A DNA stretch of 64,000 nt from an uncultured Caldimonas sp. (GTDB lineage Bacteria; Pseudomonadota; Gammaproteobacteria; Burkholderiales; Burkholderiaceae): NCBI RefSeq assembly GCF_946480305.1, contig NZ_CAMLJQ010000014.1:33821-97820 (forward strand), read 5' to 3'. The notes beneath the pieces are model-generated. The model was not told where the DNA came from and did no database searches. It saw nothing but the letters and a program-made list of their open reading frames with translations. Positions within the stretch are counted from its first letter, which is position 1. Every line of letters begins with the position of its first letter. Made by a program: the position numbers and the translations under genes. Below are positions 47,401-55,195 of this stretch, in pieces.

Positions 47401-49523
47401 TGCTGCAGGCCGTCAAGGACGGCAACATCACGACCGAGCTGAAATTCGACGCGATGGGCCGGCTGTTGCAGCGCAAGGCGACGGCGCCCGGTCAGGACGA
47501 ACAGGTCGAGTCCTTCGGCTACTACCCGGGCGGGCAGATCGGCGAGGCGAAGAACGAGCACGCGCGGCTGCTGTGGTTCTACGACAGCGCCGGCAACTTG
47601 ACCCGTGAGCACCATGCCTACCAAGGCCCGTTCTTTCCGGAGCAAAAGACGGCCGTCTGGCTCCACCGCTACAACGAGCTGGGCCAGCGCACTGGCACCA
47701 CGCGCCCTGACGGGCACACGCTGGAGTGGCTGACCTACGGCTCAGGGCACCTGCACGGGCTGGTGCTCGACGGACAGGACGTGCTGAACTTCGAGCGCGA
47801 CGCGCTGCACCGCGAGGTGTACCGCGGCCAAGGCAACGGCTTGGCCCAGCATCAGCGATACGACGCGATGGGCCGATTGACCGAGCAGGTGCTTGCCGGC
47901 GCGAGCTACCGGCCGCCCGAGGACACCGCACCATTGATGGAGCAGGAGCCGTTCAGTACACGCCGGACGATTCAGCCTCACCTCGTCCACGGCACGGTGC
48001 AGTATTCGCCGCAAAACGTACTGCCGGGCGAGCCGGCCGCCGTTCTGCGGCGCTACCGCTACGACGCGGCCGGGCAACTTGACCACATTGGCGACAGCCG
48101 GCGCGGCACGCTGAGCTATCGCTACGACCCGGTGGGCCGGCTGCTGCAGGCGACCAGCAAGCTCGGCCATGAGGTGTTTGCGTTCGATCCGGCGGGCAAC
48201 ATCGTGGCGGCGCCAGACGAGGGCGTGAACGCCCCCGCCCTCACCGAACGCAAGCTGCCCAAGGTGCTGGACAACCTGCTGAAGGAGTACACCGGCACGA
48301 CCTACAGCTATGACGAACGGGGCAACCTCACGGAGCGGCTACGGTACGGGCAGCGTTCGACCTTCGATTGGGATGCGTTCAATCGCATGACGAAGGCCAC
48401 CACGCCGGAAGCGACAACGGCGTTTGCGTATGACCCGCTCGGCAGGCGCATCGCCAAGCGCAGCGAAAAGATCAATCCCGAGGGCGGTGAGAAGCTGCGC
48501 GAGGCGATCATCTTCGGGTGGGACGGCGACACCTTGGCGTTCGAGAGCAGGACGCCGCAGGGTGACCGCTGGAGCACCGAGCAGACGGTGCACTACATCC
48601 ATGAGCCGGGCGGGTTCACGCCGCTGCTGCAGGCGCGCAGAAGCGGTGCGATCGACTTGCCAGCGACGACCGACACGCAGGCGATCAAGGCGGCGAACTA
48701 TGGGCGCTACGACATGGAGTTGGATCCGCTGTGGAATGGCGAACTCGATGACCGCGTGGTGCAGCCCTTCTCGCAGCAGGAGATCGTCTACTACCAGTGC
48801 GATCACCTGGGTACGCCGCAGGAGCTAACCGACCACGAAGGCAGGATCGCCTGGGCGGCGCAGTACAAGGCGTGGGGACAGGCGAAGGAGGCGATCAGCA
48901 AGGCTGCGAAGAAGGCGGGCATCAGCAATCCCATCCGGTTTCAGGGGCAGTATGCAGACGAAGAGACCGGGCTGCACTACAACCGGTACCGGTACTATGA
49001 CCCGCATGCGGGACGGTTTGCCTCCCAGGACCCAATTCGGCTCCTTGGTGGAAATAATTACTATCAGTACGCTGCGAATCCGGTCGAATGGTTCGATCCG
49101 CTCGGACTTGCGCCGCGGAGACCGGCCCACGAACGGAGTATTGAAAGAAGGGTTGACTGCCTTAAATCCCAGGGCTTTCAAGAGCACCACATTATTAGCG
49201 ACAAAAACTCTCAAACGAAAAATCATGCACTCATTGGATTAGCCGGTTTCGACCTACAGTCGCAGGCAAACAAAATATACCTCCCCAATGACGAAAGTCT
49301 TCATCCCACCCGTTCAATTCACAATGGCAGACATCCCAATGTTGTCAGCACAAATCTCGCCCGGAGAATGGATGCTGCTGTGATGCTAGGCAAGCAACAG
49401 GGTTGGAACAAGGCTCAGTATGATGCTGCGTTGAGAGCCATCATTTCTAGCGAGCGAATAGAACTGAAGGCCGGCAATAGAATGCTAAACAAGAACCACC
49501 GCCCATGGGCATGTCCTAATTAA
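44487..49523 (+). CDS. Rhs effector 2 with AHH-type nuclease tip
   Basis: A 1678-residue paralogue of Rhs 1, alike from the N-terminal MTEPT through hydrophobic helices (about 60-130), the RHS repeat shell and the DPLGL cleavage site near residue 1537. The tip (about 1540-1678) is different: GFQEHHIISDKN, then LIGLAGFDL, IYLPNDESLHPT and IHNGRHPNVVS. This is the AHH/HNH nuclease pattern with E in place of the first A, and it predicts DNA or RNA cleavage. Codon and base use change to AT-richer after about 49040, in step with the toxin tip. ATG 44487 matches the start of Rhs 1. Confidence 0.88.
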   Translation: MTEPTTTPEGGQAKREPQTAVAPLNAIAPEDLQASANEFDKWLQDKTGGYITLDRLTAVAGSLPVLGNIMALASAVMDVVHIVEGYISKKGADFFQWVSLGINVIGIVPTLGAVRMSLRPALHLVRSRFSAGAKNIGAAVVEVLAMDLADHIAGDMEEFITKATKKLDSMLKECADWADKFADSLIGVLKRALGNEPLFKLNPPPPPPAPAVYDAKTNTFFGNLMQSAKNLGNKAKHAAQVGATHYTNAYKQVGNYVGSAAASLLPDGARASVQGLIDTLQQTKVGFRASLSKLADPSTERSIMWLLHSILAAIANRRRTRTAMMGANNGTQVRQEIHGQKVEAVNKQAPATADPNRCKACPSPTGTGGSISYATGVESFTHTDFVLQAPLPIEWSRTYRSNQAAYDQGSMGARWLTPYTTRIDVQSTGRQRELVYHAADGRSHRYPWLEVGQAHRDAIEDLTLMRVGPSLLQLDFGKPLPEGEPSPYRETFELVDTCAARAETWGTQHFRLVAIESLHGAKLVLGYDHRVSEGPLQGAQLLSHVASLQGDQVIAAVAVTFDEASGQINSVWEIREGELERQLAAYDYDDQGDLVSARDENGAAWRYQYQNHLVTRYTDRTKRGMNLEYDGTGPDAKAIHEWADDGSYDTRLEWDENIRLTYVTDAQGGETWVYFDILGYPYRVIHADKREEWFYRDDAKNLQTHLHPDGTTDHYKYDEHGNVIRHIRPDGSRVHYEYDKAHRVVGVLDPDGNVWERDYDQRGRLTEETDPLGHKTEFGYDDAGRVIKVTDAKGGTKKLVYDAQGRLTRYTDCSGRTTQWAYDDRGRLTKTTDAAGHETKYRYTPLTEDALRRAWTPNDYGNHPGQLEAVIHPDETEERLWHDAEGRLVKHSDALKRITTYRYTAAGLVDDRIDAAGHRLAYRWDKLGRLVELRNENGRPYSFKYDPVGRLLEETGFDGKTTQYLYAEDTGVLQAVKDGNITTELKFDAMGRLLQRKATAPGQDEQVESFGYYPGGQIGEAKNEHARLLWFYDSAGNLTREHHAYQGPFFPEQKTAVWLHRYNELGQRTGTTRPDGHTLEWLTYGSGHLHGLVLDGQDVLNFERDALHREVYRGQGNGLAQHQRYDAMGRLTEQVLAGASYRPPEDTAPLMEQEPFSTRRTIQPHLVHGTVQYSPQNVLPGEPAAVLRRYRYDAAGQLDHIGDSRRGTLSYRYDPVGRLLQATSKLGHEVFAFDPAGNIVAAPDEGVNAPALTERKLPKVLDNLLKEYTGTTYSYDERGNLTERLRYGQRSTFDWDAFNRMTKATTPEATTAFAYDPLGRRIAKRSEKINPEGGEKLREAIIFGWDGDTLAFESRTPQGDRWSTEQTVHYIHEPGGFTPLLQARRSGAIDLPATTDTQAIKAANYGRYDMELDPLWNGELDDRVVQPFSQQEIVYYQCDHLGTPQELTDHEGRIAWAAQYKAWGQAKEAISKAAKKAGISNPIRFQGQYADEETGLHYNRYRYYDPHAGRFASQDPIRLLGGNNYYQYAANPVEWFDPLGLAPRRPAHERSIERRVDCLKSQGFQEHHIISDKNSQTKNHALIGLAGFDLQSQANKIYLPNDESLHPTRSIHNGRHPNVVSTNLARRMDAAVMLGKQQGWNKAQYDAALRAIISSERIELKAGNRMLNKNHRPWACPN

Positions 49524-49527
49524 TTCT

Positions 49528-50097
49528 ATGACGCGCATTTGGACGACCGAAGAAGACTATCCGGAAAATCGGATGGTGGACTATGACGAGACAAAGTCAG
49601 GTGTTCCTGCGTTCGACTTAAAGGAATGCAAGGAGGTCTCTAAGGGCACCCACCTCTATTTCCGTTTTCCCCGCAAAGTCCCCCCGCGGGTGCTTGGGGA
49701 ATATGACGCATTTTGGTCAAATGTACTTATCCCTCTCATTGGCCCAAGAATTATAGAAGTCCTAAACCGCATGGGCGTTCAGGATGTTCAGCTGGTTCCG
49801 TGCACAATCGAGAACGGTGCTGAATTGCTGGAAGAGCAGTATTACTTACTGAACCCCCTAACGAAGGTGCAGGCTGTCGACGGCGGGCTTTCCGAGCCGC
49901 AGTATGCAAAAATCCCCGGATTTCCTGACGCGCTTATCGGATACAAAAAGTTGAGGTTTAAAGAGATACCGGCTACCGCTATAGCTCGCCAAGAGGACTT
50001 TCTGCCTCATATTCTAGTTGGCGAAAGCGTGGCCGGTGCCATCGATCGAATGGGAGCTAAAGGTGTTCGCCTTGCCCGCGGTATTCCTCCGCGTTAG
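49528..50097 (+). CDS. DUF1629/Imm11-like immunity protein for Rhs 2
   Basis: A 189-residue cytoplasmic protein four bases after the Rhs 2 stop. It contains RIIEVLNRMGVQDVQLVPCTI, EEQYYLLNPLTKVQAVD, a late LIGYKKLRFKEIPATAIARQ and HILVGESVAGAIDRMGAKGVRL. This is the layout of the DUF1629 (Imm11) immunity family, typically 180-200 residues. Like the toxin tip before it, it is AT-richer than its surroundings, so toxin and immunity probably arrived together. Predicted to neutralise the AHH-type nuclease. Confidence 0.7.
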   Translation: MTRIWTTEEDYPENRMVDYDETKSGVPAFDLKECKEVSKGTHLYFRFPRKVPPRVLGEYDAFWSNVLIPLIGPRIIEVLNRMGVQDVQLVPCTIENGAELLEEQYYLLNPLTKVQAVDGGLSEPQYAKIPGFPDALIGYKKLRFKEIPATAIARQEDFLPHILVGESVAGAIDRMGAKGVRLARGIPPR

Positions 50098-50349
50098 ATG
50101 TATTCGCAATGACGGCAAATTGGGACGACCTGCTTGTATGCGCGACGCCACTTTTGCGCTTACTAGAGCGCGGTCGACTCTTTGAGTCTGCCTACTCTGG
50201 GACCACGGCGGCGTCGGGCCGGCGAATTCTTTCTGGTTCCGAAGGCCTATTGGAGTGCGGGTCACGCCGGCAGTGCCAGTTGCGTCGCAAAAACACACAG
50301 AAAGCTTCCCGCATCATGCAATCGGCGCCCACTCTGAGAAAGGCTGCAG

Positions 50350-50580
50350 ATGCTGAACGTAGTCCTAGACGAGCAACTCGCCACCGCCGTTGCGGAGGCA
50401 TACGTTTCCGGCACCTACGGGCAACGGGCCGCGCAGCAGCAGAAGCCCTATCGTGTCACGGAAACGGAGACGCACTGGGAAGTTGAGGGCGTTCTGCATG
50501 GCCGGAGGCTAGGCGGCACGTTCAGGATTCACCTCGCCAAAGACGGGGGCCAGGTTCTCCTCTTGACCCATTCAAGGTGA
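50350..50580 (+). CDS. Small NTF2-fold immunity-like protein
   Basis: A 76-residue protein with a helix at the N-terminus (DEQLATAVAEAYVSGTYG) and beta strands reading ETHWEVEGVLHGRRLGGTFRIHLAKDGGQVLLL. This is the pattern of the short NTF2-fold immunity family often placed behind T6SS toxins. No second toxin lies directly upstream, so it may be an orphan kept from an earlier toxin tip, or protect against relatives. The 250 bp before it hold no convincing gene. Confidence 0.6.
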   Translation: MLNVVLDEQLATAVAEAYVSGTYGQRAAQQQKPYRVTETETHWEVEGVLHGRRLGGTFRIHLAKDGGQVLLLTHSR

Positions 50581-50605
50581 TGAAGCGATTTCTTGGAGCA
50601 GCCCG

Positions 50606-51010
50606 ATGATCTCGGCCGACTTACCTATCGACGAAAGCGATGTGCGCCTCGGGGAAACTGCCACCACCGGCCGCCTCTGCCCGCGCACCGGCTGGTGGCA
50701 ATGTATCGATGAAGGCGATATCCAAGGCGGCCGGCGTCAGCACTTCAGGGCCGGACACCGGATGCCGCATGCGGTGCTCGTCGGCCAACGAACACTGTGG
50801 CAACGCTTGACGGGCGCGCCTCGGCCGACCCACCCGACCGTCACTGTCTGGACTCTGATCGAGTACGACCCACCGTTGCCCCCAGCGCCCTCGCCTGAAC
50901 CGCAGGCAGCTCCCGCGTCGCAAGCTGACGCCGAGCACTCAGTGAGCGACGACGATGACGATGAATCCGACCTGGATGCCCCCGCAACCTCACCACAAAC
51001 CAACACATGA
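50606..51010 (+). CDS. T6SS-island small protein, GWWQC motif
   Basis: A 134-residue protein with conserved-looking blocks TTGRLCPRTGWWQCID, RQHFRAGHRMPHAVLVGQRTLWQRL and TVWTLIEYDPP, followed by a disordered, acidic Pro-rich tail. Such proteins accompany PAAR genes in Rhs clusters and may help load or fold the tip, which is an inference. The stop overlaps the PAAR start by ATGA, which supports a shared function with PAAR. I do not recognise a named family. Confidence 0.68.
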   Translation: MISADLPIDESDVRLGETATTGRLCPRTGWWQCIDEGDIQGGRRQHFRAGHRMPHAVLVGQRTLWQRLTGAPRPTHPTVTVWTLIEYDPPLPPAPSPEPQAAPASQADAEHSVSDDDDDESDLDAPATSPQTNT

Positions 51011-51276
51011 GCAAACGAGTCATTCGGGTAGGTGATCCGACCAGTCACGGCGGCAAGGTCATTGCGAGTGGTGCCCCCCATTTCACCGTGGACGGCATCG
51101 CGGTCGCGCTGGTCGGCGACGCCTGCGTTTGCCCAAAGAAGGGTCACAAGAACTGCAAGATCGCGACAGGCGACCCGGGCCACACGATCGACGGCGTGGC
51201 CGTGGCCTACGAGGGTTGCCTGACGACGTGCGGTGCCACGCTTATTTCCACGGTGCCCAACTTCAGCAAGGGCTGA
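51007..51276 (+). CDS. PAAR-domain T6SS spike-tip protein
   Basis: An 89-residue stand-alone PAAR protein: VGDPTSHGGKVIASGAPHFTVDGIAVALVGD near the start and CKIATGDPGHTIDGVAVAYEGC in the middle, with the metal-binding His/Cys pattern. PAAR caps the VgrG spike and sharpens it; here it probably also connects the Rhs proteins, which lack an N-terminal PAAR domain. It is coupled by ATGA to the preceding gene. Confidence 0.9.
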   Translation: MSKRVIRVGDPTSHGGKVIASGAPHFTVDGIAVALVGDACVCPKKGHKNCKIATGDPGHTIDGVAVAYEGCLTTCGATLISTVPNFSKG

Positions 51277-51353
51277 AGACACAGCGGGTCGCTTCGATGC
51301 ACACGACAAGACCATCCAGCGACGGTTGCGCCCTTCTTTGTCGGAGGCAATGA

Positions 51354-52472
51354 ATGCCCAAGACCTCTCACCGCTTCGACCAGCTAGGCCTATCCGTCCA
51401 TCCCTGCCTCGACAGGGCTGTATCAGCCACGTTGTCGAGTTGGCTGCCGGAGTTCAAGGGCCTGCCAATGCCTGTACGCTTTCGCGCAAGTGGTGCCTTG
51501 TCAGCGTGGCAGCGGGTGGCAGACGAGTTACCCGGCGGTCGCGCGGCTCGTACCCTGCTTCAGGACGCAGACGTGCCCGTCAGCGTTGCGATACGTGAGG
51601 CGGTCGCTGCCTTGTTACCGCACTTCGGCGCATGCCCTCCTCCACTTCTGGACATGATCGAAGCGCTGCTGGCCACTGCCGGTAGTCACCTCATGTTCTG
51701 GTGGCGCAGTGGCGCGCTCTATGAACCGACCCAGGCACTAGGCACGCTGCTCGGTGCCACGGACTGGTCGCAAGAACTCCCGTTGCAATGCCTTGCCCCA
51801 GCGGTTCCTGCCCTGTGCATCGTGCCGCCATGGCAGCAGCGGCACGTATGCGCTGGAGCGCACGCGATCTATGTCTACCAGCATGCTGCTCCGCCAGTGC
51901 TCGCGCCCGCTCAGCGCTGCCTCACCATCGAGGTGCAGCAGCCGGCTGCCGAAGGGGGCGTTGAAGGTTGGCGTATTCCGCTGGCGTATGCGGATGAGTA
52001 CACGACGATCAACGACGCGATAGCGCAGGCGAAGGAACGGACGCGGGCGGAGATCGGGCGTGACCAGTTGAGCGACGAGGCTCTCGTGGAGCAGCAGCAA
52101 CGATGGCACCGCGTGCTGGACTACGTCGTCAAGGTGTTGCTATACCTGCGGTTGGATTCAGCCTTGGTACGCGAGTTGCGACCCTACAGCAGCGCAGCCC
52201 GCGACTTTGCTGGCCTGGGCCGCAAGAAACGCGAGGCTCGCCTCGCCGAGATCGAGAAGCTGTACGACCGCTACGTCGTCGGTCCTGCGCAGCTGAACGA
52301 GTTTGGTGCAGACGGAAGATCGAATACCTTGCCGACCGGGTCAGAGCTTTCCGCACACTGGCGGCGCGGCCACTTTCGGCTGCAGCCCTATGGTCCACAG
52401 GCGTCGCTGCGCAAGGTGTTGTTCATTGCGCCGACGTTGGTTCGTGCTGATCGCCTTGCGACCCCCGCTTGA
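51354..52472 (+). CDS. Hypothetical protein with AcrVA2-like C-terminus
   Basis: A 372-residue protein without signal peptide. The middle (about 130-215) contains PALCIVPPWQQRHVCAGAHAIYV, the next part (about 215-270) is helical, and the C-terminus reads SAHWRRGHFRLQPYGPQ then LRKVLFIAPTLV. The RGHxR.. motif followed by an R-x-(3)-W/F-I-x-P strand resembles the C-terminal region of the AcrVA2 anti-CRISPR family and its many mobile-element relatives. Whether it has that activity is unknown; it lies in a T6SS cargo island with no CRISPR locus in view. Confidence 0.5.
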   Translation: MPKTSHRFDQLGLSVHPCLDRAVSATLSSWLPEFKGLPMPVRFRASGALSAWQRVADELPGGRAARTLLQDADVPVSVAIREAVAALLPHFGACPPPLLDMIEALLATAGSHLMFWWRSGALYEPTQALGTLLGATDWSQELPLQCLAPAVPALCIVPPWQQRHVCAGAHAIYVYQHAAPPVLAPAQRCLTIEVQQPAAEGGVEGWRIPLAYADEYTTINDAIAQAKERTRAEIGRDQLSDEALVEQQQRWHRVLDYVVKVLLYLRLDSALVRELRPYSSAARDFAGLGRKKREARLAEIEKLYDRYVVGPAQLNEFGADGRSNTLPTGSELSAHWRRGHFRLQPYGPQASLRKVLFIAPTLVRADRLATPA

Positions 52473-52500
52473 ATAGTCATCAGCCACGAAAGGCGACACT

Positions 52501-53040
52501 GTGCGACCGAGCAATTTTCAGCTGCGCTCTCTACTGGTGGTAGTTGCGGTGACCATGTCCGTGAGCGCAAAGGCGGGTCCCGATGATCATTCCGTGCTTG
52601 AGGCTCAACAGGGAAGCATTCCGGTATTTCAACTCAAAGTAGCGCTCAACACGCGGGAAGCGCTCTTTGAGCGTCCAGACTTCATTGCGAAAGTGGCCTC
52701 GTTTCACGGCATGAACACGATTCGTTTCGCCGGCAACGAAACGGGCCGACAGCGCCAACTGATCGAAACGTTTCTTGCTGCTGTATGTCAACGCGCTTGG
52801 ATCGTATCGTCAACGGGTACCATGACTGATGACGACTGGGTCAGTCGGGAAGCGGCGGTCATTTATCACCTCGAAGCCACCCCGACTTTTCTTGCTTGGA
52901 TAGCGTCATCCGAGGGAGTGACTATTCAGCAGTTTGCGGCGCTTTCACCCAGCGTGATCGCTGCTCGTGTACGCGCTCATGCCAGCCCGTGCGCCCCCAC
53001 ATCGTCGAGGTATCGATCTGCTGACGGAACGCGGAATTGA
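52501..53040 (+). CDS. Hypothetical exported protein
   Basis: A 179-residue protein starting at GTG 52501 with a predicted signal peptide (LRSLLVVVAVTMSVSAKAG, cleavage near residue 26). A mature domain with VFQLKVALNTREALFERPDF, RQRQLIETFLAAVCQRAWIV and EATPTFLAWIASSEGVTIQQF follows. No family recognised. It might be a periplasmic protein of the effector island, since it is collinear with the Rhs/PAAR genes. Confidence 0.5.
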   Translation: MRPSNFQLRSLLVVVAVTMSVSAKAGPDDHSVLEAQQGSIPVFQLKVALNTREALFERPDFIAKVASFHGMNTIRFAGNETGRQRQLIETFLAAVCQRAWIVSSTGTMTDDDWVSREAAVIYHLEATPTFLAWIASSEGVTIQQFAALSPSVIAARVRAHASPCAPTSSRYRSADGTRN

Positions 53041-53111
53041 CCTGAGAAGGGCGTGGTGCGAGCACGGCTCCGCCAGTCGGCTTGCGTCGCGGCATTCGGG
53101 AGGAATGAGAT

Positions 53112-53372
53112 ATGGAATCGATCGAAACTTGGGTTGAGCGCTTGGTCCATCTGCTTGAGCAAGGGTCCGATGTACTGCCAAAGGTGATCAAGCTGATCGC
53201 GTCCGCGCCGTCCCTTGAGCATATAGAGAGGCTGGACCGAGTGCTGAAACGAGACGGGTGGTACGCGCATCTCGGATCCAAACTACTCGCCGCGGTCCGA
53301 TCGCGACGGGCAGCACTTCAAGAGGCTGCCGCCAGCAGTGACAATGACGTCGACGACGATCCGAGTCCGTGA
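53112..53372 (+). CDS. Small hypothetical helical protein
   Basis: An 86-residue, mostly helical protein (SIETWVERLVHLLEQG, VLPKVIKLIASAPSLEHIERL, LLAAVRSRRAALQEAA) with an acidic tail. GGAGG at 53099-53103 stands correctly before ATG 53112, which supports it being a gene. No family recognised. Confidence 0.5.
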   Translation: MESIETWVERLVHLLEQGSDVLPKVIKLIASAPSLEHIERLDRVLKRDGWYAHLGSKLLAAVRSRRAALQEAAASSDNDVDDDPSP

Positions 53373-53545
53373 TCCAGAACAGAGGACAGTCCGAAGGGAA
53401 TCACCGCATAGCTGTCGCTCGCTACCGCCGCTCTCGGTTTTCGAGCATAACCTGTGCAGTATGGTGGACATGCCCCACAGTGTAGAAGCGCTTACGGTGC
53501 TTGCTCGTTGAGCTTGTTCTTCTCAGCCCGCTGGCAGATTGCTGT

Positions 53546-54277
53546 ATGTGCGCCAACTACGTCCCCGTCTCCCGAGCCGACCGCCTGCTGACGTTCTTCG
53601 GCGTCGAGCCAAGACGCGACGAACCGACGCACGACGTGTTCCCGCTCGGCCTCGCCCCGATCATCCGGCTCGACCCGAACCAGAAGGACAAGCTGATCGC
53701 CGATGACGGCATCTTCGGCCTGTTGCCCCACTTCGCCACCGAGCTGGCCTACGGCCGCAAGACCTACAACGCCCGCTCAGAAACCGTCCACAAGCTGCCG
53801 TCCTTCAAACGCGCTTGGTCGCGCTCGCAACGCTGCGTGATCCCCGCTGAAGCGATCTACGAGCCCAACTGGGAAACCGGCAAGGCCGTGCGCTGGCGCA
53901 TCAGCCTGCCCGACGATGTCCCGATGGGCATCGCCGGCGTCTACGACACCTGGCGGCATCCGGACGGCCGCGAGTTCATCACGTTCGCGATGCTGACCGT
54001 CAACGCCGACGATCACGGCACGATGATGCACTTCCACAAGCCCGAGGATGAGAAGCGCATGGTCGTCATCCTCAAGCCGGACGAATACCTACCCTGGCTG
54101 ACGTGCGACCTGGCGGTCGCGCCCACCTACTTCAAGCAGTACGACGGCCCGCTGTCGGCCACAGCCGCTCCGCTGCCCCCGCGTGCACCGCGAGCCGACA
54201 GCCTCACGGTGCGCCCGCCTCCACCGCCTCCACCGCCTCCTGCCGCCAACGGCGACCTCTTCAGCGACCCCGCCTGA
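53546..54277 (+). CDS. SRAP-domain protein (YedK/HMCES family)
   Basis: A 243-residue SRAP protein. It begins M-C-A-N-Y, putting the catalytic Cys at position 2, which decides the start at ATG 53546. It has the conserved YNARSETV (Asn and Glu), RCVIPAEAIYEP and MHFHKPEDEKRMVVIL (catalytic His) blocks. Family members form a stable covalent link to abasic sites in single-stranded DNA. The C-terminus is Pro-rich. It lies 99 bp before imuA and pairs functionally with the error-prone repair genes downstream. Confidence 0.9.
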   Translation: MCANYVPVSRADRLLTFFGVEPRRDEPTHDVFPLGLAPIIRLDPNQKDKLIADDGIFGLLPHFATELAYGRKTYNARSETVHKLPSFKRAWSRSQRCVIPAEAIYEPNWETGKAVRWRISLPDDVPMGIAGVYDTWRHPDGREFITFAMLTVNADDHGTMMHFHKPEDEKRMVVILKPDEYLPWLTCDLAVAPTYFKQYDGPLSATAAPLPPRAPRADSLTVRPPPPPPPPPAANGDLFSDPA

Positions 54278-54347
54278 CCGGCAAAAAGTAGCACCGCCGT
54301 TGGTGCGGTTGCCGCCCACGCTCGACACTGGCCCGGCCGGCGTGATA

Positions 54348-54363
54348 CTGTACGTCCATACAG
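54348..54363 (+). promoter_or_regulatory. LexA (SOS) box before imuA
   Basis: CTGTACGTCCATACAG is a perfect CTGT-N8-ACAG LexA operator, 13 bp upstream of the imuA start. LexA control of imuA-imuB-dnaE2 is well established in many bacteria. It would keep the cassette silent until DNA damage. Confidence 0.85.
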
Positions 54364-54376
54364 CGTTTAGCCGATC

Positions 54377-55195
54377 ATGCACCCCGCCCCCGAATGGCCG
54401 GAGGAGCCCGTCTCCTCGCCAGGCCCCATCTCCGCCACTCACGTCGCACCCGGCGAATTGCCGCGCGACGTAGCAGCGGCGCTGTGGCGCGGTAGCGAAC
54501 TCGGTACCCCGGTCACGTCGGTCGTCCGCTCCGGCTGGGATGCCCTGGACCACGAACTCCCCGGCGGCGGCTGGCCCTGCCACTCCCTGACCGAGATCCT
54601 GCAGCCGCAGCCCTCGGTCTGCGAATGGCGCCTGCTCGGCCCGGCCCTGCGCCGCATCGTCGACGCCGGACAGACCGTCGTGGTCGTTGGCCCTCCCAAA
54701 CACCCCCACCTACCCGGTCTGCGCCATCAAGGCATCGACGACCGGCACCTGGTGTGGGTGCAAGCGGAGAGCCCCGCCGAGCGCCTGTGGACCACCGAGC
54801 AGCTCGTCAAGGCGAACGCCTGTGGTGCGCTGCTGTCCTGGCTGCCCCAGACCCGCCCTGAGCAGTTGCGCCGGCTGCAGGTCTGCGCCCAGGCCTGCGA
54901 AGGTCCGGTCGTGCTGTTCCGCCCACATGCCGCGCAGCACGAAGCCTCGCCCGCACCGCTGCGCCTGCTGCTCGGCTACGGCCTGGACTGGGAACTGACC
55001 GTGCACGTGCTCAAGCGCAAGGGACCGCGCCATGAAGGCGAGATCCGCTTGCCCTCGATCCCCGGAGGACTCGACGCTGTACTGACCTCTCGGATGAAAA
55101 CCCCGAGCCGATGGATCCGTGACCGTGAGGTGGCTGCTGATGTACTGGGCAGCACTACTCCTAGACCTGCCGTGCGACGACGCGTCCACTCCTGA
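54377..55195 (+). CDS. imuA: ImuA (RecA-like mutasome component)
   Basis: A 272-residue protein with the conserved block VVRSGWDALDHELPGGGWPCHSLTEIL and a degenerate RecA-like core including VVVVGPPKHPHLPGL, WVQAESPAERLWTTEQLVKANACGALLSWLP and VVLFRP. The Walker A is not canonical, as is usual for ImuA. It acts with ImuB and DnaE2 in damage-induced, error-prone translesion synthesis. It is controlled by the LexA box directly upstream, and the gene overlaps imuB by about 75 bp. Confidence 0.9.
   Translation: MHPAPEWPEEPVSSPGPISATHVAPGELPRDVAAALWRGSELGTPVTSVVRSGWDALDHELPGGGWPCHSLTEILQPQPSVCEWRLLGPALRRIVDAGQTVVVVGPPKHPHLPGLRHQGIDDRHLVWVQAESPAERLWTTEQLVKANACGALLSWLPQTRPEQLRRLQVCAQACEGPVVLFRPHAAQHEASPAPLRLLLGYGLDWELTVHVLKRKGPRHEGEIRLPSIPGGLDAVLTSRMKTPSRWIRDREVAADVLGSTTPRPAVRRRVHS

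Noticed and set aside
38990..49523. Possible CRISPR-like or tandem DNA repeats in the Rhs genes
   Set aside because: The periodicity is the protein YD repeat (about 20 residues, divergent at DNA level), not regularly spaced identical DNA repeats.
50109..50486. Plus-strand frame of 125 codons overlapping the NTF2-like gene
   Set aside because: Its C-terminal part is Arg-rich shadow of the 50350-50580 gene; the N-terminal part alone is too short and unlike any family.
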